Shown one piece after another: positions 1 to 7,228 of a stretch of 11,857 nt of DNA. The stretch lies in NCBI GenBank assembly GCA_910587545.1, contig CAJUMI010000080.1, positions 1-11,857 on the forward strand, given 5' to 3'. Position numbers and translations under genes: made by a program. Source of the DNA: an uncultured Muribaculaceae bacterium. Lineage in GTDB: Bacteria; Bacteroidota; Bacteroidia; Bacteroidales; Muribaculaceae. The notes beneath the pieces were generated by a model. It worked only from the letters and a program-made list of their open reading frames with translations. It made no database searches and was not told the origin of the DNA. How positions within the stretch are numbered: position 1 is the stretch's first letter; each line of letters begins with the position of its first letter.

Positions 1-41
1 ACTAAAAAATCAAAACGGGTTAAAGTTGATACCGGCAGTTG

Positions 42-73
42 TTTGCGCCGATGGCGAAAAAATCGTAATTTCG
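42..73 (+). promoter_or_regulatory. Bacteroidetes-type promoter of tilS
   Basis: TTTG at 42-45 is followed by a 20-base spacer and TAATTTCG at 66-73. This is close to the Bacteroidetes sigma-factor consensus TTTG/TAnnTTTG, with one mismatch in the -7 box. The spacer is the same length as in the much clearer promoter at 7302-7333. If the final G is at about -4, transcription starts near 77, only about 5 nt before the tilS ATG at 82. The box lies inside the stretch that a TTG start at 43 would translate, which argues for the ATG. The start point is inferred, not seen. Confidence 0.55.
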
Positions 74-81
74 CCCTTGTT

Positions 82-1443
82 ATGAAGCGGAAATATGACG
101 GACAGACACTTGGCTGTGCGGTCGCTGACGCTATCAGGCGCCACCGGCTGCTTGATCGCGGCGACAGGGTCGTTGTGGCTTTGAGCGGCGGAGCTGATTC
201 AGTCGCTCTGCTGTCAGTGCTTGTTGATCAGGGCTACGACTGTGTCGCGGCCCATTGCAACTTCCATCTTCGAGGCGAGGAGTCGCAACGCGACATGCGC
301 CACGCCCGGGATGTCTGCCGCCGTCTCGGTGTCGATCTGGCGGTCAAGGATTTCGACGTGGCGGCGCGATGTGCCGCTACGGGCGAGTCTGTGGAGATGG
401 CCTGCCGCTCGCTGCGCTACGAGTGGTTCGACGAGCTGCTGACGCGCGAACATGCACGTGCGCTTGCCGTGGGTCATCACCGCGAAGACAACGTCGAGAC
501 CATAATGCTCAACCAGTTGCGCGGCACGGGTATCGACGGTATGCTCGGCATCCGTTACAGGCGCGATTATGTCATACGTCCGATGCTCGACTGCACACGT
601 GAGCAGATCGAGTCGTATCTTGCCGCCCGCGGTCTGACCTATGTCACCGACTCGTCAAATCTTTCTGACGCCCATCTGCGCAACTGCCTGCGCAATCATG
701 TCATCCCCGAGCTGGAGCGCTATTTCCCCGACGCGTGGAAGGGCATACTCGCCACTGCAGCCAATCTGCGCGCGGCGGCAAGTATATACCACAAGGTCAT
801 AGAGGATTATCGCCGGCATTATGTCGGCGCTGACGGCCGGATAGACCTTTCGGGACTTGTCGCAGAGGCGGGAGAGGATGCTCCGGCAGTGTTGCGCGAG
901 CTGCTCAGGGACGCCGGCATCACAGCCGCCCAATGCGGTGATATGGTGGCATCATGCGGTAGGTCGGGGCTGCGTTTCGAGGCCGCTGACTGCACGACGG
1001 TTGTCGAGCTCGACCGCGGAGTGCTGTCGGTCTGCCGGTCCGGCCCCCCCGGACGCGACGATGTCTACGCGGTCAGTCTCTCGCGCGATATTCTCTCGCC
1101 GGTCAATCTGCGCGTCAGCCGCCACGACATCAGCGAGTTCAGGCCCGTGCGCGATCCCGACACCATCTATCTTGACATCTCGGCGCTTGACGACAGCCGG
1201 CCATGGACGCTCAGGCGGTGGCGGCGCGGCGACCGCATCAGTCCATACGGGATGAAAGGCAGCCGGCTCGTGAGCGATCTGTTCTCCGACGCCAAATACT
1301 CCGCGGCCGACAAGCGCGCCGCATGGCTGCTGACTTGTGGCGATGAGGTCGTCTGGGTGGTCGGGCTGAGAGCCTCGCGCCTCTTCGCAGTGACGCCTTT
1401 GACGCGCACTTATTTGAAAATAAAATATATTCACAAACAATAA
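82..1443 (+). CDS. tilS: tRNA(Ile)-lysidine synthetase TilS
   Basis: TilS is a cytoplasmic enzyme that uses ATP to attach lysine to C34 of the CAU anticodon of a minor tRNA-Ile, changing both its codon reading (AUA) and its charging from Met to Ile; it is normally essential. The 453-aa protein has the N-type PP-loop SGGADS at residues 35-40 and a second conserved block, GHHREDNVET, at 131-140. It also has the C-terminal TilS domain with WRRGDRISPYGMKGSRLVSD around residues 380-399, so the long, C-domain-bearing form is present. The ATG at 82 is chosen over an in-frame TTG at 43 because a promoter -7 box sits between them and the family normally starts shortly before the PP-loop. The stop is 10 nt before the next gene. 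A C7 run at 1044-1050 does not break the frame. The last 40 bases are strikingly AT-rich compared with the rest of the gene. Assignment is firm; only the start is uncertain. Confidence 0.95.
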   Translation: MKRKYDGQTLGCAVADAIRRHRLLDRGDRVVVALSGGADSVALLSVLVDQGYDCVAAHCNFHLRGEESQRDMRHARDVCRRLGVDLAVKDFDVAARCAATGESVEMACRSLRYEWFDELLTREHARALAVGHHREDNVETIMLNQLRGTGIDGMLGIRYRRDYVIRPMLDCTREQIESYLAARGLTYVTDSSNLSDAHLRNCLRNHVIPELERYFPDAWKGILATAANLRAAASIYHKVIEDYRRHYVGADGRIDLSGLVAEAGEDAPAVLRELLRDAGITAAQCGDMVASCGRSGLRFEAADCTTVVELDRGVLSVCRSGPPGRDDVYAVSLSRDILSPVNLRVSRHDISEFRPVRDPDTIYLDISALDDSRPWTLRRWRRGDRISPYGMKGSRLVSDLFSDAKYSAADKRAAWLLTCGDEVVWVVGLRASRLFAVTPLTRTYLKIKYIHKQ

Positions 1444-1448
1444 TTTCA
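1441..1448 (+). promoter_or_regulatory. Possible weak -7 box before the glycosidase gene
   Basis: TAATTTCA ends 5 nt before the ATG at 1454, the same distance as the perfect box TAATTTTG before the gene at 5713. It lies in an AT-rich stretch (about 1410-1450) at the end of tilS. It deviates from TAnnTTTG at two positions, and the nearest upstream TTTG (1413-1416) is 24 bases away, four more than in the better promoters. An internal promoter is therefore only possible; read-through from tilS would be enough to express the gene. Confidence 0.25.
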
Positions 1449-1453
1449 TCAAC

Positions 1454-3721
1454 ATGAACTTTCAATCGACCATTTTCAGAGCACTGTCATTGGCGGCAGT
1501 GATATTCGTGGGCGGCTTGGCTGCATCGGCCGACGACGCGATAATCTCTACCGAAGCCTACACCTGGCAGGGTGACACGATCATCCAGGGAGAGTACAGA
1601 GCCTGGGCGCCTTCCGACGAACGGATCGTCTCGACCTATCACGCCCAGCCCGGCTACTATATGGGCATCAAAAGCGAATGGAACAGAAAGAACGATCTGT
1701 CGTCCTATCCCGCACTCGAGACACCCAACCGCCTGCACAAGGCGATCTATAATCTCGGTCTCGATGAAATGGTCAACGCCGTCGAGCCTGACACGACTCT
1801 GCGCACAGGCGCCGCCTGGGGCGGAGTCTGGACTCGCGACGTCAGCTATTCGATAATCCTGTCGATGGCCTACATGCAGCCCGAGGCCTCGAAGGTGTCG
1901 CTGATGAAGAAAGTCAACGCCGCCGGACGCATAATCCAGGACACCGGCAGCGGCGGCGCGTGGCCTGTCAGTTCCGACCGCATGATCTGGGCCGTGGCCG
2001 CCTATGAGATCTACAAGGTCACGGGTGACCATGAATGGCTGGAATATATCTATCCGATAATCAAGAACTCGCTTTTCGACGACGTCAAAGTGGTTGTCGG
2101 CGACAACAGCCTCGTCTACGGCGAGACATCGTTTATAGACTGGCGCGAGCAGAGCTATCCCCGCTGGATGCAGACCGTCGATATCTATCAGTCGCAGGCT
2201 CTCGGCACATCGGTGGTCCACGCCCAGGCATGGAAAGTGCTGTCGGAGATTGCCGCCGGGTTAGGCGACAGGAGTGTGGCCGACTATGCCCTCGAGCAGC
2301 ACAACCATATAGTCGCCGCGATCAACCGTGAACTTTGGATGCCGGACAAGGGTTACTATGCCATGTACAACTATGGCCGCGAATTTCCGATCATCAATCC
2401 CAGGGCCGAGACTCTGGGTGAATCCCTCGCCATCATCTATGGCGTGGCCGATCATAAGCGCGCACAGCTGATCACCGAGAACAACCCGACCACGCCCTTC
2501 GGCGCGGCGATATTCTTTCCTCAGATAGCCGACATCCCGCCTTACCACAACAATGCGCTCTGGCCGTGGGTGGCCGCATACTGGGCCATAGCCAACGCTC
2601 AGGCAGGCAATGAGGAAGGTACTCTCGAGGCCATAGGCTCGATTTTCCGTCCGGCTGCTCTCTTCGCCACAAACAAGGAGAACTTCGTGCTTGACAACGG
2701 TGACATCGCCACTCAGCTCAACTCGTCCAACATGCTCTGGTGTCTGGCTGGAAATATCGCCGTGACCCACAGGATTCTCTTCGGCATCCGTTTCGAGACC
2801 GACGGGCTGTCGTTCGCACCCTTCGTGCCGGAGGCTCTCGGAGCGAAGCGCTCGCTGACCGGCTTCACATACCGCAACGCCGTCCTCGACATCAACATCT
2901 CGGGCTACGGCGACAAGATCCGTTCGTTCAAACTCAACGGCAAGGACCACAAACCCTTCCTTCCCGCTGATATCAAGGGCCGCAACACCATCGATATCGT
3001 GATGGCCGACAATGCCATTGCTCCCCTCAAGGTCAACCGCACGGCCAACGTCAAGGCTCCCCTGACGCCTATCGCATGGATAGCCGACGGACGTCTGACG
3101 TGGAATCCGATCGAATATATCAATCGTTACGTCGTGCTGTGCGACGGCCGCCGCATAGCCGAGACCCGTGAGACATCGTTCGGACTGACTGAGCCCGGCG
3201 AATATCAGGTGATAGGCGTGGCCGACGACGGTACAGAATCGTTTGCATCCGAGCCCCGGAGCAACGCCGAGGTGATAAAGGTGCAGATGCCTGGCGAGTC
3301 GACTCGCTTCGTCTCTGCGGAGAGAAGCTATGAGCCGACAAGTCCCGTGTCGGGCTACAGCGGCGACGGCTTCGTGGAGATCGACCACAAGTCGGACGAT
3401 GTCGACATAGCCGTCGACGTGCCGGCCGACGGCGTCTATGCCGTGTCGCTGATCTACGCCAACGGCAACGGTCCGGTCAACACGGAGAACAAGTGTGCGG
3501 TGCGCACACTCGCGGTCGACGGCGATGATGTAGCGGCTGTGGTGATGCCGCAGCGCGGCGAAGGCAAATGGAGCGACTGGGGCCGCTCGAACATCGTGCG
3601 CGTGCCTCTGACGGCAGGCCGCCACAGACTGTCGATCGTTTTCCGTCCTTCGAACGAGAATATGAACCTGGCCACCAACCACGCCCTTATCGACCGTGTG
3701 GAGCTGGTGCGCATTAAATAA
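1454..3721 (+). CDS. Secreted (alpha/alpha)6 glycoside-hydrolase-like protein with C-terminal FN3-like and CBM-like domains
   Basis: This 755-aa protein probably hydrolyses an oligosaccharide in the periplasm or at the surface; the substrate cannot be read from sequence. A signal peptide is visible at residues 1-26 (hydrophobic core about 8-23, cut near ASA-DD). Residues about 70-450 are rich in paired helices and aromatic motifs typical of six-hairpin glycosidases (trehalase, GH63, MGH1 and debranching-enzyme-like folds). They include WTRD at 126-129, FIDWREQ at 227-233, RAETLGES at 317-324 and NNALWPWVAAYW at 366-377. D129, D229, E319 and E323 are candidate catalytic acids, by inference only. 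Residues about 450-520 look like a C-terminal beta sandwich. Residues about 530-602 resemble an FN3 domain. Residues about 615-755 resemble a CBM6/CBM35-type carbohydrate-binding sandwich ending in ALIDRVELVRI. The gene follows tilS by 10 nt and precedes the metallopeptidase gene by 11 nt. No SusC/SusD genes are adjacent, so it is not in an obvious polysaccharide-utilisation locus. I cannot name a GH family with confidence. Confidence 0.75.
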   Translation: MNFQSTIFRALSLAAVIFVGGLAASADDAIISTEAYTWQGDTIIQGEYRAWAPSDERIVSTYHAQPGYYMGIKSEWNRKNDLSSYPALETPNRLHKAIYNLGLDEMVNAVEPDTTLRTGAAWGGVWTRDVSYSIILSMAYMQPEASKVSLMKKVNAAGRIIQDTGSGGAWPVSSDRMIWAVAAYEIYKVTGDHEWLEYIYPIIKNSLFDDVKVVVGDNSLVYGETSFIDWREQSYPRWMQTVDIYQSQALGTSVVHAQAWKVLSEIAAGLGDRSVADYALEQHNHIVAAINRELWMPDKGYYAMYNYGREFPIINPRAETLGESLAIIYGVADHKRAQLITENNPTTPFGAAIFFPQIADIPPYHNNALWPWVAAYWAIANAQAGNEEGTLEAIGSIFRPAALFATNKENFVLDNGDIATQLNSSNMLWCLAGNIAVTHRILFGIRFETDGLSFAPFVPEALGAKRSLTGFTYRNAVLDINISGYGDKIRSFKLNGKDHKPFLPADIKGRNTIDIVMADNAIAPLKVNRTANVKAPLTPIAWIADGRLTWNPIEYINRYVVLCDGRRIAETRETSFGLTEPGEYQVIGVADDGTESFASEPRSNAEVIKVQMPGESTRFVSAERSYEPTSPVSGYSGDGFVEIDHKSDDVDIAVDVPADGVYAVSLIYANGNGPVNTENKCAVRTLAVDGDDVAAVVMPQRGEGKWSDWGRSNIVRVPLTAGRHRLSIVFRPSNENMNLATNHALIDRVELVRIK

Positions 3722-3732
3722 CGCAACGCAAT

Positions 3733-4608
3733 ATGAGATTAGACGGACGACGCAACAGTTCAAACATCAGCGACCGTCGCGGCATATCGGGCCGCACGGT
3801 CGGCATCGGCGGAGGCATAATCGGAGTCATCGTGCTCGCGGCGGTGACGCTCTTCTCGGGCGGCAGCATCGGCGATGTGATCGGCAATGTGGCCGGACAG
3901 CTTGCCAGCGGCAACGTCAGCCTCAGCAGCGCCTCGCGCGAGCCCGACGCCGAGGATCAGCGTCTCTTTGACCTGGCCTCGAAGGTGCTCGCCGGCACCG
4001 AGGATGTCTGGACACGCGAGTTCCGCCGGCAGGGGTGGGGCGAGTATGAGTGTCCGCAGATGGTGGTCTACTCCGGCTCGGTCAATTCGGGCTGCGGTCA
4101 GGCGACGTCGCAGGTCGGGCCGTTCTACTGTTCGGCCGACCAGACCGTCTATATCGATCTTGATTTCTTCAAGGATATGCAGCGCAGCATAGGCGCGTCG
4201 GGCGATTTCGCCTACGCCTATGTGATAGCCCACGAGGTGGGTCACCATGTGCAGTATCTGCTGGGCACTCTTGCCGACGCCCACCGGGCCATGGAGTCGA
4301 TGAACGAGACAGATGCCAACCGGATGAGTGTGCGTCTGGAGCTGCAGGCCGACTTCCTTGCCGGCGTGTGGGCCCATCAGGACAATGAACTGTTCTCGTC
4401 GATAGAGCCCGGCGATATTGAGGCGGCGGTCAATGCTGCCTCGAAGATCGGCGACGACTATCTGCAGCGCAAGGCCTACGGGCGCGAGATGCCCGACTCG
4501 TTCAACCACGGACGCTCGGAGCAGAGGGTGCGTTGGCTGACCAAGGGCATAGAGACCGGAAACCCGCTCGAAGGCAATACGTTTGACCTCTCTTACAGTG
4601 CGCTCTGA
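3733..4608 (+). CDS. Neutral zinc metallopeptidase, YpfJ family, membrane-anchored
   Basis: The 291-aa protein matches the putative neutral zinc metallopeptidase family (YpfJ, Pfam Zn_peptidase). Its N-terminus has the usual basic, Gly-rich segment MRLDGRRNSS followed by a single membrane helix at about residues 24-42. The active-site helix is HEVGHH at 167-172, with H167 and H171 as zinc ligands and E168 as the catalytic base. ELQAD at 203-207 probably supplies the third ligand (E203 or D207). The family block SGCGQATSQVGPFYC (119-133), then VYIDLDFF, is intact, with Cys at 107, 121 and 133. Length is normal for the family. The catalytic domain should face the periplasm. Substrates are unknown for the family, so a role in envelope protein turnover is inference. 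The stop codon is one base before the ribD ATG, implying coupled translation with ribD although the pathways are unrelated. Confidence 0.92.
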   Translation: MRLDGRRNSSNISDRRGISGRTVGIGGGIIGVIVLAAVTLFSGGSIGDVIGNVAGQLASGNVSLSSASREPDAEDQRLFDLASKVLAGTEDVWTREFRRQGWGEYECPQMVVYSGSVNSGCGQATSQVGPFYCSADQTVYIDLDFFKDMQRSIGASGDFAYAYVIAHEVGHHVQYLLGTLADAHRAMESMNETDANRMSVRLELQADFLAGVWAHQDNELFSSIEPGDIEAAVNAASKIGDDYLQRKAYGREMPDSFNHGRSEQRVRWLTKGIETGNPLEGNTFDLSYSAL

Positions 4609-4609
4609 C

Positions 4610-5629
4610 ATGCAGGCTGACGAACGATTTATGCGCCGGGCGCTTGAGCTCGCCCGGCACGGACTCGGCAATGTGTCGCCCAATCCCATGGTAGGCGCGG
4701 TGATTGTCGCGCCCGACGGCACTATAATCGGCGAAGGCTATCACCGCCGCTGCGGCGAGGCCCACGCCGAGGTCAACGCGGTGCGCTCGGTCAGCGATCC
4801 CGCCCTGCTTCGCGACTCGACGATGTATGTGACGCTGGAGCCGTGTTCTCACTACGGCAAGACTCCTCCATGCGCCAAGCTGATCATCGACAGCCGTATC
4901 CCGCGGGTGGTCGTCGGAGCCGGTGATCCCGACGAGAGAGTCAGCGGCCGCGGCATAGCCATGCTGCGCGAGGCCGGGGTGGATGTGGTCACAGATGTCC
5001 TTGCCGGGGAGAGCCGCCGGTTGAACGCCGCGTTCATGACCGCCCACAGTCAGAGACGTCCGTTCGTGATGCTTAAATGGGCCCGCAGTGCCGACGGTCT
5101 GATGGATATCATCCGTGAGAGGACTGAACCGGCCGCCTCTATATCGTCGCCTTTGGGGCGGGTGGCTGTCCACAGGCTTCGTTCGCTTTTCGACGGCATA
5201 GTCGTGGGGTCGGGGACTGTCATAGCCGACGATCCGCTGCTCGACACGCGTCTGTGGGGCGGCCGGGCGCCGCGTCCGGTGATACTTGACCGCCGGCACC
5301 GTGTCGGCGAGGGCTTCAGGGTGTTCGGCCGTGATCCTGTGATAATCGACACACGCGGCAGCATCGCAGACGTGTTGTCGCAGCTTTACGAGTCAGGTAT
5401 GAGTTCGGTGCTCGTCGAGGGCGGATCGCAGGTGCTGGCCTCGTTCATCGCCTCGGGTCTATGGGATGCCGCCCGGGTGGAGACGTCGGATGTTATTTTC
5501 GGTGAGCGCGGCGCCGTGGCTGCACCGGAGCCGGTCATCGCTCCCTGTCTGAGCTATCCTCTCGGGCAGAACACGATTACATTCTACTCCAACAATTCGC
5601 TCGTCGGCCCTGACAGCGTCTATAGTTGA
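4610..5629 (+). CDS. ribD: Bifunctional riboflavin biosynthesis protein RibD (deaminase/reductase)
   Basis: RibD carries out two successive cytoplasmic steps of riboflavin synthesis: deamination of the pyrimidine made by GTP cyclohydrolase II, then NADPH-dependent reduction of the ribosyl side chain. In this 339-aa protein the deaminase domain (about 1-145) has the zinc site HAE at 52-54 and PC..HYGKTPPC with C79 and C88; E54 is the proton shuttle. The reductase domain (about 150-339) shows LKWARSADG at 155-163, DGIVVGSGTVIADDPLLDTR at 195-214 and VLVEGGSQVLASFI at 267-280. Both domains appear intact. The ATG at 4610 is preferred over an in-frame TTG at 4583 because it follows the preceding stop by one base and matches the usual RibD N-terminus. 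The other rib genes are not in the window, and no FMN riboswitch is seen upstream; ribD is simply the fourth gene of its operon. Confidence 0.95.
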   Translation: MQADERFMRRALELARHGLGNVSPNPMVGAVIVAPDGTIIGEGYHRRCGEAHAEVNAVRSVSDPALLRDSTMYVTLEPCSHYGKTPPCAKLIIDSRIPRVVVGAGDPDERVSGRGIAMLREAGVDVVTDVLAGESRRLNAAFMTAHSQRRPFVMLKWARSADGLMDIIRERTEPAASISSPLGRVAVHRLRSLFDGIVVGSGTVIADDPLLDTRLWGGRAPRPVILDRRHRVGEGFRVFGRDPVIIDTRGSIADVLSQLYESGMSSVLVEGGSQVLASFIASGLWDAARVETSDVIFGERGAVAAPEPVIAPCLSYPLGQNTITFYSNNSLVGPDSVYS

Positions 5630-5665
5630 GATTGTGGACTAAATGGCTAAAATATTGGTCTGAAC

Positions 5666-5696
5666 CGGCCCGCTCAAGGCTGCTTTCCGTTTTTTT
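5666..5696 (+). terminator. Weak terminator-like hairpin with T7 after ribD
   Basis: A 5-bp stem with one G-U pair (5666-5670 with 5678-5682, loop of 7) is followed after 7 nt by seven T residues at 5690-5696. It lies between the ribD stop and the next promoter -7 box, where a terminator would be expected. The stem is short and the T run is detached from it, so it may be chance; the T run may instead belong to the downstream promoter. Confidence 0.25.
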
Positions 5697-5699
5697 GAA

Positions 5700-5707
5700 T
5701 AATTTTG
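5700..5707 (+). promoter_or_regulatory. -7 box of the metallophosphoesterase gene
   Basis: TAATTTTG matches the Bacteroidetes -7 consensus TAnnTTTG exactly. It ends 5 nt before the ATG at 5713, so the mRNA would begin about two bases before the start codon. No TTTG is found 20 bases upstream (5676-5679 reads AAGG), so the -33 element is missing or degenerate and the promoter may need an activator. The T7 run at 5690-5696 directly precedes the box. Confidence 0.5.
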
Positions 5708-5712
5708 CGGGC

Positions 5713-6576
5713 ATGAAAGTATGCTATAGACTGATTTTGGCGGGGATTGCTGCCTTGTGGCTCATGTCGTGTGACAACTTTGAGTATCACCCTTATTCGG
5801 TGAAGCTTTACGGCGATAATGACATAAACACCAGGGCTATCGCGCAACTTGAAAACTCGGGACTGAAAAGGCCGTTCAGGTTCGCGTTCATCACTGATAC
5901 CCAGGGATCGCTCGACGAGATGTCGGAGGCGCTTGACATAATCAAGAGCCGCGGAGACATCGATTTCATGGTGCACGGCGGCGATATGACCGACTTCGGA
6001 CTGCCGAAGGAATATCTGTGGTCGCGCGACATATTAGGGGGCTGCGGTCTGCCGTATGTGACGGTGATAGGCAACCATGACTGCCTCGGCAACGGAGAGG
6101 ACACGTTCGATTGGATGTTCGGTCCGGAGAATTTCTCGTTCAATGTCGGGGGTGTGCATTTTGTCGGTCTCAATACGGTAGCACTGGAATATGATTATTC
6201 GAGGCCGGTGCCCGACTTCGACTTCATCGAGTCGGACTGCGATGCAGTGGCGGCGATAAACGCCGAGCGTCCCGACAGCATCGACCGCACGATTGTGGTG
6301 ATGCACTCGCGACCGTATGACGAGCAGTTCAACAACAATGTCGCCAAGCCGTTCAACCACTATCTGGCGGCCTATCCGGGCATGGACGAGGGTCAGACCG
6401 GCAGTGACGGCCGGCTGAAAGGTTTCTGCATCAACGGCCACAACCATCAGACGGACATCCTCGACATATTCGGTAACGGAATGCTGTACTACCAGTGTGC
6501 GAATATGGGCAAACGGGCCTTTTTTGTATTCACCATAACAGACGAAGGGTATGACTGTGAAGAGGTGGTGTTCTAA
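5713..6576 (+). CDS. Calcineurin-like metallophosphoesterase lipoprotein
   Basis: This 287-aa protein is a predicted lipoprotein: a basic start, a hydrophobic stretch at 7-18 and the lipobox LMSC with C20 as the acylated residue. It should be tethered to the periplasmic or outer face of a membrane. The metallophosphoesterase motifs appear in order: DTQ at 62-64, GGDMTD at 89-94, GNHD at 120-123, MHSR with H198, and GHNH at 242-245. These supply the usual two-metal site. Motif I is D-x-Q rather than the more common D-x-H, a variation that occurs in the superfamily but may affect metal choice. Substrate is unknown; phosphomonoesters, phosphodiesters or nucleotides are all possible. The ATG at 5713 is chosen over an in-frame TTG at 5626 because the promoter box lies just before it and the lipoprotein signal starts there. 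The end overlaps the next gene by 26 nt. Confidence 0.88.
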   Translation: MKVCYRLILAGIAALWLMSCDNFEYHPYSVKLYGDNDINTRAIAQLENSGLKRPFRFAFITDTQGSLDEMSEALDIIKSRGDIDFMVHGGDMTDFGLPKEYLWSRDILGGCGLPYVTVIGNHDCLGNGEDTFDWMFGPENFSFNVGGVHFVGLNTVALEYDYSRPVPDFDFIESDCDAVAAINAERPDSIDRTIVVMHSRPYDEQFNNNVAKPFNHYLAAYPGMDEGQTGSDGRLKGFCINGHNHQTDILDIFGNGMLYYQCANMGKRAFFVFTITDEGYDCEEVVF

Positions 6577-7228
6577 ACTCGCGGCGGCCGTCGTTCTGCT
6601 TGTCGCTGTCGCCGGCTCTGTGCCGGAGATGTATGCGTCCGGGGCCGATACGACTGAAACACCCAAGCCGCGCTATATACAGCGTATTGTCAGCCGTGAG
6701 ACACTCTGGAGCAAGCTTATGCCCAGAATATTGACCGTTCAGTATGCAGGCGGCATCGGCATGTTCTCGGTCGGGCCTGGCTGGGAATACGGCCGTTCGA
6801 AGCAGTGGGAGACCCATCTGATGATCGGTTTCACCCCTAAGCGATACAATTACCACACCTACTGGACATTGACGCTGCGCGAGATATACAATCCGTGGCA
6901 GGTGGACATCAATGGCAAATGGCGTGTCAGACCGCTGTCGGTCATATTCGGCATCAATTCGATACTGCACAACGACTTCTGGACCAGGGAGCCTGACCGT
7001 TATCCGAGCGGCTATTACGGTTTCTCGAGCAGAGTGCGTTTCCATCTCGGGGTCGGCCAGCGGTTTACGTTCATTGTGCCCGAGCAGAAGCGTTTTATGA
7101 GCAGCCGTCTGTCGGTCTACTACGAGGTGTCGACCTGTGATCTCTATGTAAGACAGAAGATGCTCAACAAAGACATACCGCTCAAAGACATCATCACTCT
7201 GGGTGTCGGCCTGCAGTGGGCTATCTGA
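6551..7228 (+). CDS. Exported protein of unknown function, probable outer-membrane beta-barrel
   Basis: I do not recognise this 225-aa protein. It starts with a clear signal peptide: basic MTVKRWCSK, then a hydrophobic core at 10-22, with a cut likely near residue 30 (MYASG/AD). After a polar linker, residues about 55-225 alternate polar with aromatic or aliphatic residues in short strands rich in Tyr, Trp, Phe and Gly. Examples are LTVQYAGGIGMFSVGPGWEYG (61-81, in two strands) and RVRFHLGVGQRFTFIV (161-176). The protein ends in LGVGLQWAI, which resembles a terminal barrel strand, though without the classical final Phe. About eight strands could fit, so a small outer-membrane barrel is the likely fold. 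The ATG overlaps the upstream phosphoesterase gene by 26 nt; a GTG at 6557 would also preserve the signal peptide. The overlap implies co-expression, perhaps of an envelope pair. The function is not assigned. Confidence 0.7.
   Translation: MTVKRWCSKLAAAVVLLVAVAGSVPEMYASGADTTETPKPRYIQRIVSRETLWSKLMPRILTVQYAGGIGMFSVGPGWEYGRSKQWETHLMIGFTPKRYNYHTYWTLTLREIYNPWQVDINGKWRVRPLSVIFGINSILHNDFWTREPDRYPSGYYGFSSRVRFHLGVGQRFTFIVPEQKRFMSSRLSVYYEVSTCDLYVRQKMLNKDIPLKDIITLGVGLQWAI

Noticed and set aside
43..81. TTG start at 43 for tilS
   Set aside because: The added 13 residues overlap the putative -7 box and are not part of the usual TilS N-terminus; ATG at 82 is preferred.
2261..3763. Long reverse-strand open frame (500 codons) opposite the glycosidase gene
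   Set aside because: It mirrors a well-formed exported protein on the + strand, has a low-complexity His/Val/Arg/Asp-rich composition typical of antisense of GC-rich genes, and shows no motif.
4583..4609. TTG start at 4583 for ribD
   Set aside because: It would overlap the peptidase gene by 26 nt and add residues unlike the family; ATG at 4610 gives a normal RibD N-terminus.
4500..4615. FMN riboswitch upstream of ribD
   Set aside because: The upstream sequence is entirely peptidase coding sequence with a one-base gap, leaving no room for an RFN element.
3760..5299. Reverse-strand frames at 3760-4722 and 4502-5299
   Set aside because: Both lie opposite the zinc peptidase and ribD genes, whose catalytic motifs are intact. 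The reverse frames overlap one another and resemble antisense artefacts.
5626..5712. TTG start at 5626 for the phosphoesterase
   Set aside because: The 29 extra residues would place a charged segment before the lipoprotein signal and would cover the promoter box at 5700-5707.
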